Below are positions 34,877 to 41,512 of a stretch of 44,834 bases of DNA, piece by piece. The translations under genes and the position numbers were made by a program. Position 1 is the first letter of the stretch. The number at the start of each line of letters is the position of its first letter. The notes under the pieces are model-generated. The model saw only the letters and a program-made list of their open reading frames with translations. It had not been told where the DNA came from and ran no database searches. This stretch comes from Chloroflexota bacterium (lineage in GTDB: Bacteria; Chloroflexota; UBA5177): NCBI GenBank assembly GCA_025966365.1, contig JAICWV010000012.1, positions 1 through 44,834 of the forward strand. The letters run 5' to 3'.

Positions 34877-36450
34877 GCGCCCGCCTGTCTGAGCCGGCCC
34901 GGAACTCGGACGTAAAGACCACCGGGGAGCAGACTGCCCACTGGTGGCGTCATCCGGCGGTCATCCTGGCTGCGATCACCGTGGCCGGATTGATCATCCG
35001 GCTCTTCCGGCTGGATAGCCTGCCCGCTGAGATGTGGGGCGACGTCTCCGCCCATGAATACCTCGCGAACAAGGTCATGACCGGAGACTTTTACTTTGAC
35101 TACGAGTTCGGGGGGGACGGGCCCCTGTTCTCCTATATCGCCGCAGCGGTCGGGAAGGTGACCGGTCTCTCTTTCTTCAGTCTCAAGCTGACGGGCGCGC
35201 TGATCGGCACCCTCCTGATCGTGGCCATCTACTTCTACGCCGAGACACTCTTTCACAGCAGGAGAATCGGGTATATCGCGGCCTTTCTCACTGCCGTCTC
35301 CTTCTGGACCATCGTCATGTCCCGGCAGGCCAAACCCTACATCCTGGTTCCGGTCTTTGTGGCCGCCGCGCTCACGCTGGCACTTCGCCGCCAGCGCATT
35401 CTGACCGGAATGGTCGTCGGACTTGGCATGTACGCGCAGGCGGCGTTCTGGGGCATGCCGATACTCCTCCTCTTCATGCCGCTCGCACTTCCCGTGGCCG
35501 CCGTCGTCGCGCTCCCGTTCTTGATCACATTTGCTCAGAACCCGAGCTCGATGATGGGATCAAGCTCATATCTGGGCAGCAAGATTCATGTCGCCTCGTC
35601 GCCGGTCGACCTGGCGCTGCGCGTTCTCGACAACCTCGGGAAAAACGCCCTCTCTTTCAATTTCTCCGGCGATACCACCTTTCGCCAGAACATCAGCGGC
35701 AATCCCCATCTCGACGTCATCAGCGGGGTCCTCTTTGTCATCGGCTTGCTGCTACTGATGGTCCACACCATTCGCACCCGGGACCGGCGGATGGCGATCT
35801 GGTTCCTCCTGCCTTTCCTCGTTCTTCAGATTCCGCTGCTCGCCGATCAGGTTCCCTCGGACACTCCCAACATCGGCCGCCTGACCTGCCTTCTGCCCAT
35901 GACCATCGCCGCCATTGCCTTCGCGGTCGACTGGCTCACCGTCCAGCTCTGCCGGCTCCTGAATGGTCGCGTCTCCAGGAGCGGGCTGGTGGCGGGAGGC
36001 GTGACCGGAATCGTGCTGGCCGGGATCACCGTCATTAACCTCACGAATTACTTCGAGGTCTATCCCCGGGGCCTGCCCAATAACAACACGCCGTTCGACC
36101 TGGTCATCGCCCGGGACATGGATCGTGCTCCTCCACACACGACCTCGATTCTCCTGGGCTGCTGTTGGGGCGACTACACCCAGCCCGAGCCTCAGTCGGT
36201 CCTGTACCGCACGGCGACGGGGCACGAGCCGTCGATTGCCTCGTCCATGGCCACTGTCAGGCACGACATCCGCAGTCTCGCTCCGGGCACCCGCGTGGCG
36301 CTCTACATGGATCCGTCGCGTCGGGTACCTCACGATCTGGCACTTCGCCAGTCCACTGAGAAAGTCTTGAGGGCGAACGGCTGGCAGGTTGCACGGGTGA
36401 TAACGGGCGTGTACGGGGGCCCCGGCGGCGGCTCGGCCGGGACCGGCTAG
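34873..36450 (+). CDS. GT-C (GT39/PMT-type) membrane glycosyltransferase
   Basis: The 525-residue product has about 10-11 helices and an extracytoplasmic loop with LPAEMWGDVSAHEYLANKVM, the acidic residues again in the GT-C donor position. Later segments include VSFWTIVMSRQAKPYILVPV and IPLLADQVPSDTPNIGRLTC. The C-terminal part after the last helix is a small outer domain with LLGCCWGDYTQPEPQ, where the adjacent Cys pair is notable. The start is GTG, translationally coupled to the previous GT-C gene. It may be a partner or a second-step enzyme of that gene product. Confidence 0.85.
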   Translation: MSARLSEPARNSDVKTTGEQTAHWWRHPAVILAAITVAGLIIRLFRLDSLPAEMWGDVSAHEYLANKVMTGDFYFDYEFGGDGPLFSYIAAAVGKVTGLSFFSLKLTGALIGTLLIVAIYFYAETLFHSRRIGYIAAFLTAVSFWTIVMSRQAKPYILVPVFVAAALTLALRRQRILTGMVVGLGMYAQAAFWGMPILLLFMPLALPVAAVVALPFLITFAQNPSSMMGSSSYLGSKIHVASSPVDLALRVLDNLGKNALSFNFSGDTTFRQNISGNPHLDVISGVLFVIGLLLLMVHTIRTRDRRMAIWFLLPFLVLQIPLLADQVPSDTPNIGRLTCLLPMTIAAIAFAVDWLTVQLCRLLNGRVSRSGLVAGGVTGIVLAGITVINLTNYFEVYPRGLPNNNTPFDLVIARDMDRAPPHTTSILLGCCWGDYTQPEPQSVLYRTATGHEPSIASSMATVRHDIRSLAPGTRVALYMDPSRRVPHDLALRQSTEKVLRANGWQVARVITGVYGGPGGGSAGTG

Positions 36451-36478
36451 ACTCTCCCCGGCTCCACCTGCGTACAAT
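36448..36478 (+). promoter_or_regulatory. Possible promoter of the MBL-fold gene
   Basis: TAGACT at 36448-36453 and TACAAT at 36473-36478 are separated by 19 bases. The -10 matches five of six positions, the -35 four of six. A transcript start near 36485 would leave about 31 bases of leader before the GTG. Confidence 0.35.
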
Positions 36479-36515
36479 TCGCGGTGGTCACCAAAATCCC
36501 AGGTCATGTTGCTCT

Positions 36516-37265
36516 GTGGAGCTAACCGTCCTCGGCGCAAGCCCCGCCCTGCCCAACCCAGGGGGAGCGTCGGCCGGGTATCTGCTGCAGCAAGGCGGCA
36601 CGTCCCTGCTGGTGGACTGCGGGCATGGAGTCGTCAGCGTTCTGCGAACGGTGATCGACGTCCGGGATCTCTCGGCGGTGATTATCAGCCACATGCACCC
36701 CGACCATTACTTCGATCTGGTACCGCTTGCGTATGCCTACTTCTTCGATCAACTGCCGCCGGTGCCGCTCCACCTGCCACCTGACGGGCTGCCGGTGCTG
36801 CAAGCGGTGGAAAGGGCCGTGGGCCTTGACGAAGGCTTCTTTGCGAGGATCTTTGATGTCCGGCCGTACCAGCCCGAGCACCCGCTCACGATCGGGCCAC
36901 TGACTGTCCGCTTCGCACCCACCAAACACTTTGTTCCGGCCTACGCCATGCGGTTTCACAACGGGACCGGCAGAGAGTTGGTCTACACCAGCGATACGGC
37001 GTACTCGCAGGCCGTCGTTGACCTCGCCCAGGGCGCCTCGGTTGGCGTGTTCGAATCAGCGGTCCTGCGCTACCAGCGGGACGCGGAGCGGCAGGGTCAC
37101 CTGGATGCGCGCACGGCGGGCGCCATGGCTCGCCAGGCCGATGTGGGCATGCTGGTGGTCACTCACTACCCGTCGGCAGATGCCGACAGCGTGGCGCGGG
37201 AAGCCGGAGACGCCTTCGGCAAGCCGGTCATCCTCGCCCGCGAGGGCGAGCGGATCACGGTCTGA
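36516..37265 (+). CDS. Metallo-beta-lactamase-fold hydrolase (RNase Z-like subgroup)
   Basis: The 249-residue product has MELTVLGASPALPNPGGASAGYLL, the two-zinc motif HMHPDH (His59, His61, Asp63, His64), ELVYTSDTAY and VVTHYPSAD with later metal ligands. This pattern is shared with RNase Z/ElaC and related phosphodiesterases or arylsulfatase-like enzymes; the substrate is unknown. The start is GTG without a strong ribosome-binding site. The 3-prime end overlaps the convergent pyrE gene by 11 bases. Confidence 0.9.
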   Translation: MELTVLGASPALPNPGGASAGYLLQQGGTSLLVDCGHGVVSVLRTVIDVRDLSAVIISHMHPDHYFDLVPLAYAYFFDQLPPVPLHLPPDGLPVLQAVERAVGLDEGFFARIFDVRPYQPEHPLTIGPLTVRFAPTKHFVPAYAMRFHNGTGRELVYTSDTAYSQAVVDLAQGASVGVFESAVLRYQRDAERQGHLDARTAGAMARQADVGMLVVTHYPSADADSVAREAGDAFGKPVILAREGERITV

Positions 37266-37809
37266 CGATCAGAAGCTCGTCGACGGAGTAGATCGCGCCG
37301 AAGGTATAGCCGGCAGCTTCGATTGCTTCCCTGGCGCCCTGCTTGCGATCGATCAACCCCCATACGGCCAGGACACTGCCACCTTCGCCGCGGATGGCCC
37401 GCGCGGCCTCCAGCGCAGAGGCGCCGGTGGTCATGGTGTCTTCCACCACCACCACGCGCATATCCTGGCGCCATGGTCCCTCGATCCGCCGCGCCGCGCC
37501 ATGGCCCTTGACGGCCTTTCGCACAATGAGGCCGTCAACAGGGTGACCCCGCTGCCCGGAGACCGTTGCAACCGCACTGACAATAGGGTCGGCGCCTACC
37601 GTCAGACCGGCCACCGCATCCACCGGTAGATCTTGAATCTCGCGCAGAAAGATGAGACCGACCAGTGGCGCCGCTGCGGCCGAAAGCGTGACGCGGCGCG
37701 CGTCAAGATAGTACGGCGACCGTTGCCCGGACGAGAGGACAAAGTCTCCGTGCAGGACAGCGTCGCGTCGAAGGATCTGCAGGAGCGCTCCGCGCGGATC
37801 ACGGTCCAT
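37255..37809 (-). CDS. pyrE: Orotate phosphoribosyltransferase
   Basis: PyrE joins orotate and PRPP in pyrimidine synthesis. The 184-residue product has SSGQRSPYYLDARRVTL (orotate side), VAGLTVGADPIVSAVA, RKAVKGHG on the flexible loop, and the PRPP-binding VVVVEDTMTTGASALEA at about residues 118-134. ATG at 37809 overlaps the end of the small helical gene upstream by 11 bases; the much longer open frame to 38250 runs through that gene in another frame and is not used. No other pyr genes are nearby. Confidence 0.95.
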   Translation of the reverse strand: MDRDPRGALLQILRRDAVLHGDFVLSSGQRSPYYLDARRVTLSAAAAPLVGLIFLREIQDLPVDAVAGLTVGADPIVSAVATVSGQRGHPVDGLIVRKAVKGHGAARRIEGPWRQDMRVVVVEDTMTTGASALEAARAIRGEGGSVLAVWGLIDRKQGAREAIEAAGYTFGAIYSVDELLIVRP

Positions 37810-38065
37810 CCGTCCCGCCCGTCCGCTCGCGCATGAGTCGATCCGCCCGGCGCAAGTCCTCGGCGATCGACCGTGACTGCCGATCGAGCGCGGAAAAGAG
37901 ATCCTCAGGCTCGTCGACCTGCTCATCCTCCAGTCGCTCCAGAATGACTTCCGCCATCTGGCGCAGCCGCTCCCGGACCTCGGCAGGCGAGCGTCCAGCC
38001 AGCATGCGAAGATCCTCGGCGCCGGACTGCAGCTCGGCGAGGGCCCGGCGGAGATTTTCATCCAT
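37799..38065 (-). CDS. Small helical protein upstream of pyrE, unknown
   Basis: The 88-residue product (MDENLRRALAELQSGAEDLR...) is almost entirely charged amphipathic helix, rich in Glu, Arg, Leu and Asp, and may form a coiled coil. No family is recognised. There is no Shine-Dalgarno sequence; a GATACT hexamer ends only six bases before the ATG, so the mRNA may be leaderless. It is translationally linked to pyrE by an 11-base overlap and is divergent from fabI. Confidence 0.65.
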   Translation of the reverse strand: MDENLRRALAELQSGAEDLRMLAGRSPAEVRERLRQMAEVILERLEDEQVDEPEDLFSALDRQSRSIAEDLRRADRLMRERTGGTDGP

Positions 38066-38146
38066 GCCATCAGTATCGCAGGGTTTCGTCGCGGCATGGA
38101 TGGCGGTGTACCTTGATTCGTTATTTGCGGGCTCGGAGGGGACGTG

Positions 38147-38914
38147 ATGGGATTGCTGGACGGAAAGAACGCACTGATCTGGGGAGTAGCGAACCGCCGC
38201 AGCATCGGCTGGGGCGCGGCACGCGCACTGGCGCGGGAAGGGGCCCGCATAGCGCTGACCTATGAGAGCGAGCGCGTGGAAAAGATGGTGCGCGACTGCG
38301 CTGACCAGGTACCCGGGACGACCATGATCCAGGCCGACGTTACCGATGACGCCCAGATCCAGGCCGTGTACGACGAGCTGAAGGCGGCGTGGGATCGAGT
38401 TGACGTGGTGGTTCACAGCATCGCTTACGCGCCTCGGGAGGATATGGAGGGCCGGTTCGCCGACACTTCTCGAAACGGCTTCCTGACAGCACTCGGCATC
38501 AGCGCCTATTCCCTGGTCCCCATCACGCGCTACGCGGTTCCGCTGATGCCGGACGGCGGAAGTGTCATGACCATGACCTACATCGCCAGCGACCGCGTCT
38601 TTCCCAATTACAACGTCATGGGTGTGGCCAAAGCCGCCCTCGAAGCATCGGTCCGCTATCTAGCAGCGGATCTCGGTCCGCAGGGCGTGCGGGTGAACGC
38701 GATTTCTCCGGGCCCGATCTCAACGCTCGCCGCCCGCGGCGTTCCCGGTTTTACGGGATTTGCCAAGGCATCCACCGAGCGCTCTCCCCTCCGTCAGTCC
38801 ACCGACATCGATCAGGTGGGCGACACGGCGGTCTTTCTCGCCAGCAATCTGAGCAGAGGCGTAACGGGTGATGTACTATTCGTGGATCAAGGCTATCACG
38901 TGTTAGGGTTTTAG
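38147..38914 (+). CDS. fabI: Enoyl-ACP reductase (NADH)
   Basis: FabI performs the last reduction of each fatty acid elongation cycle. The 255-residue SDR protein has NALIWGVANRRSIGWGAARAL (cofactor loop), VVVHSIAYAPRED, catalytic Tyr145, Tyr155 and Lys162 in the Y-x6-K spacing special to FabI, and VNAISPGPISTLAARGV. The ATG at 38147 lies seven bases after a GGAGG site; an in-frame GTG one codon earlier is possible. With plsX this gives two lipid synthesis genes in the window. Confidence 0.95.
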   Translation: MGLLDGKNALIWGVANRRSIGWGAARALAREGARIALTYESERVEKMVRDCADQVPGTTMIQADVTDDAQIQAVYDELKAAWDRVDVVVHSIAYAPREDMEGRFADTSRNGFLTALGISAYSLVPITRYAVPLMPDGGSVMTMTYIASDRVFPNYNVMGVAKAALEASVRYLAADLGPQGVRVNAISPGPISTLAARGVPGFTGFAKASTERSPLRQSTDIDQVGDTAVFLASNLSRGVTGDVLFVDQGYHVLGF

Positions 38915-38928
38915 AAGCGGCAGAGATT

Positions 38929-39312
38929 TTGGACGATCGCGAGACCCAGGCTGCAACGCGATTTGAGCAGCGCCTCAGTGCGCTCCGCTCGGATCTCAAC
39001 ACGCTCGGCGGCGATCGCCTGATTCGGGACGTATTGGTCAGCGCCAGGCGCGTGGAGAATGCGCTGGCCGAAACTCGTTCTCTGCTCGAGGGGAACATGA
39101 ACGTGTTGTTCGGAGACGAGACCACCGATGTGCGCCAGCAGCTCACGACGTGGCTCGAACACGCGCGGGAGCAGGTACGGCGTGGGCTGGCAGAAGAACA
39201 CGACGTCGATGCCATCCGCCAGCGACTTACCATGGCTGTTGCCCTGACCGACATGGTGGTCCAGCGCATGCGCGAAAAGATGGATGTCCTCCGCAGCAAG
39301 CATCTCTTGTAG
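38929..39312 (+). CDS. Uncharacterised helical protein downstream of fabI
   Basis: The 127-residue product is predicted almost wholly helical (FEQRLSALRSDLNTLGG..., VRQQLTTWLEHAREQVRRGL..., DMVVQRMREKMDVLRSKHLL), without membrane segments or a family I recognise. The start is TTG, 14 bases after the fabI stop, with only a weak CAGAG site. It probably shares the fabI transcript. Its TAG directly abuts the TAA of the convergent histidine kinase gene with no base between. Confidence 0.65.
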   Translation: MDDRETQAATRFEQRLSALRSDLNTLGGDRLIRDVLVSARRVENALAETRSLLEGNMNVLFGDETTDVRQQLTTWLEHAREQVRRGLAEEHDVDAIRQRLTMAVALTDMVVQRMREKMDVLRSKHLL

Positions 39313-40698
39313 TTACGGACGCGGGAACGAAATTGACGCGACTGTCCCCACGCCGGACTCGCTGGTGACGCGCAGTTCCCCGCCGTGCTGCACGGCGATG
39401 CGGGAGACGATGGAAAGCCCAAGGCCGGCTCCCCCGAGAGACCGGGACCGCGCTTTGTCCACGCGATAGAAGCGCTTCCCCAGGTGGGCCAGGTGCTCGC
39501 CGGCAATGCCTTCGCCGGTGTCGCGCACGCGAAACTCCACCGTGGCATCATCGGCCCGCACCTCAAGCATCACCGTTCCTCCGGCTCGGGTGTACTTGAG
39601 CGCGTTGTCCACCAGGGCCAGAGCAGCCTGATGGATCAGGAGAGAGTCTCCGAGCACACACTGCTGCGTCCCCGCGTTCAGCGTGACAGTGAGGCCAAGC
39701 TCGGCAGCGCGTGCCGCCACCCGGCGGGCGATGACAGCGGCGGTCTCCGAGAGATCGACGATGTCTCGCTCCATGTGGGCCATGCCCGAGTCGAGGCGTG
39801 CCAGCTGAAGCATGCTGTCCGCCAGCCCAGACATGTGATCGACCTCGTGCACCACGTCGTCCAGGAGCTCGGCGTCTTCCTCCGGAAGTCCCTTTCGGCT
39901 CCGCAACAAGACCTCGGCGTCGGCGCGGAGCAGTGTCAGCGGCGTCCGTAGCTCATGCGAGGCGTCGGCAATGAACTCCTGCTGGCGGCGGTGGGCGGCA
40001 CGCACTGGAATGAGAGACCGTCCGGCCAGGACGTATCCAGCCACGGTTGATGCGAGAAGCATGGCGACACCAAGACCCAGGAGCGTTCGCAGAAGCGCAT
40101 GCAGGGACTGAAGCTCTCCGGTGACATCCGCACCCACCAGAACCACTGCCGCCGTGCCATTCGGCCCCGGGACCGCCACTGCATAGCGCTCGATGTGGAG
40201 TTTCTGAATGGTGATGGTGTCCCCTGCAGATCCCCTACGTGCGGCATCCTGCGCGATGGATCCGGAGGTGAATTTTGGAAGTGCGGCCGCGACCGGACTT
40301 GCGTCCGACAGTTGTCCATGGCCGTCGAAGCACGCCGAGAGCAACACATGCTGACCGTCCGGTCCTCGCATCCCTTCGTCGAAACCACAGGCGTCCTGAG
40401 CTCCAAGCGCTGCCGGCCCAATCATGGGTCGAGCAATGAACTGGGCCGTCTGTTCCAGACCGGTGGAAAGCGGATTCAGAACGATCCTGTCGACAGCCAG
40501 GTAGAGGACAACGCCGAAGAGGATCAGGCCGGCGGCCGTCATGGCCGCGTACCAGAGAACCATGCGGCGGCGCACGCGGGCGAGCAGGGCGCTGTCGGCG
40601 TCCCGCCACGGTTTCCGCCGGGCGGGATTGAGCGTTCGCCCGGCGGCGACCAGCCGGCCACCGATGGCGTCAATCCTGGATCTTGTAGCCCACACCAC
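39313..40698 (-). CDS. Sensor histidine kinase
   Basis: The 461-residue membrane kinase has helices at about residues 47-69 and 203-226 around an outer sensor domain of about 130 residues that holds two Cys (104 and 123). The cytoplasmic part has the HisKA motif ADASHELRTPLTLLRAD with phospho-acceptor His248, then ALVDNALKYT, VRDTGEGIAGEHL and GGAGLGLSI of the ATPase domain. No full HAMP domain is evident. The start is GTG, preceded by AGGA at good spacing and overlapping the response regulator by 29 bases. It should phosphorylate that regulator; the signal is unknown. Confidence 0.93.
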   Translation of the reverse strand: MVWATRSRIDAIGGRLVAAGRTLNPARRKPWRDADSALLARVRRRMVLWYAAMTAAGLILFGVVLYLAVDRIVLNPLSTGLEQTAQFIARPMIGPAALGAQDACGFDEGMRGPDGQHVLLSACFDGHGQLSDASPVAAALPKFTSGSIAQDAARRGSAGDTITIQKLHIERYAVAVPGPNGTAAVVLVGADVTGELQSLHALLRTLLGLGVAMLLASTVAGYVLAGRSLIPVRAAHRRQQEFIADASHELRTPLTLLRADAEVLLRSRKGLPEEDAELLDDVVHEVDHMSGLADSMLQLARLDSGMAHMERDIVDLSETAAVIARRVAARAAELGLTVTLNAGTQQCVLGDSLLIHQAALALVDNALKYTRAGGTVMLEVRADDATVEFRVRDTGEGIAGEHLAHLGKRFYRVDKARSRSLGGAGLGLSIVSRIAVQHGGELRVTSESGVGTVASISFPRP

Positions 40699-41344
40699 GC
40701 ACTGTCCTGATCAGGGTCCGTTCGAAGCCGCGATCGATCTTGTCGCGCAGATAGTGAATATAGGTGTCGACGACATTGGATAGGGCGTCCAGATCGTAGC
40801 GCCAGACATGATCGGTGATCTGTGTGCGCGTGAGGACCTGACCCGGGTGGCGCATGAGGAACTCGAGCAGGGCAAATTCCTTCGGCGTCAGGTCGATGAG
40901 CCGGTCACCGCGACGCACTTCGTGCCGCACCTGGTCCAGCACGAGATCATCCACCCGAATTTCTTCGGACATCTCCAGGTCACGATTTCGCCGCCGCAGC
41001 AGCGCATTGACCCGGGCCAGCATCTCCTCCATGGCGAAAGGCTTGACCAGATAGTCGTCCGCCCCGGCGTTCAATCCCCGGACGCGGTCGTCCACCGTTC
41101 CCCGGGCGGTGAGCATCAGGACCGGTGTCTGCACATCGTACGTCCGCAGCTGGCGGCATACGTCGATACCGTCCATGCCCGGCAGCATCACGTCCAGAAT
41201 CACCAGGTCGTAGGTGTCGGTGCCCGCCATGTGCAAGCCATCGGGGCCGGTAGCCGCCACGTCAACGGTATGCCGTTCCTCGGAGAGTACCCGGCGCAGA
41301 AGGGCACCGAGCCGCTGTTCGTCTTCAACCACCAGGATGTGCAT
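40670..41344 (-). CDS. OmpR/PhoB-family response regulator
   Basis: The 224-residue product has a receiver domain with acidic Glu7-Asp8, phospho-acceptor Asp51 in LVILDVMLPGMDG, Thr79 and Lys101 in VKPF. A winged-helix DNA-binding domain follows (LTPKEFALLEFLMRHPGQVL, WRYDLDALSNVVDTYIHYLR, IRTVRGVGYKI). It is co-transcribed with the histidine kinase and faces the DUF2298 genes across a 168-base gap, making those genes a natural candidate target. Confidence 0.95.
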   Translation of the reverse strand: MHILVVEDEQRLGALLRRVLSEERHTVDVAATGPDGLHMAGTDTYDLVILDVMLPGMDGIDVCRQLRTYDVQTPVLMLTARGTVDDRVRGLNAGADDYLVKPFAMEEMLARVNALLRRRNRDLEMSEEIRVDDLVLDQVRHEVRRGDRLIDLTPKEFALLEFLMRHPGQVLTRTQITDHVWRYDLDALSNVVDTYIHYLRDKIDRGFERTLIRTVRGVGYKIQD

Positions 41345-41431
41345 GTCTCGTCTCTACAAACGCCCGATACCACCGGAACCCACCACACCTCCAGGGTATG
41401 GGAGCGAGATTGGAGCCACATGGGAGCGCAA

Positions 41432-41461
41432 TTGAGGGGCGCGCGAACCGAGCTATACAAT
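41432..41461 (+). promoter_or_regulatory. Promoter of the DUF2298 genes
   Basis: TTGAGG at 41432-41437 and TACAAT at 41456-41461 (within TATACAAT) are 18 bases apart, matching at four and five of six positions. Transcription should begin near 41468, 45 bases before the first ATG. Confidence 0.55.
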
Positions 41462-41484
41462 GCCAGGACTGGCTGGCGTTCCCG

Positions 41485-41512
41485 AGCGCGCTGCACCGGC
41501 AGCGCGCTTTTT
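41485..41512 (+). terminator. Intrinsic terminator in the DUF2298 leader (possible attenuator)
   Basis: AGCGCGCTGC (41485-41494) pairs perfectly with GCAGCGCGCT (41499-41508) around ACCG and runs into five Ts (41508-41512). The next base is the A of the DUF2298 ATG. It lies between a good promoter and the coding region, with no plus-strand gene upstream that would need it. It would end most transcripts at about 45 bases unless something prevents the hairpin. Confidence 0.75.

Noticed and set aside
37810-38250. Long N-terminal extension giving a 331-residue PyrE
   Set aside because: PyrE similarity starts at the ATG at 37809. The extension lies over a small gene in another frame and reads as Arg/Ser-rich noise.
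40808-41512. Extension of the DUF2298 reading frame by 235 codons upstream of 41513
   Set aside because: It runs antisense through the response regulator, has no ribosome-binding site and encodes low-complexity sequence. The family protein begins near the first membrane helix after 41513.
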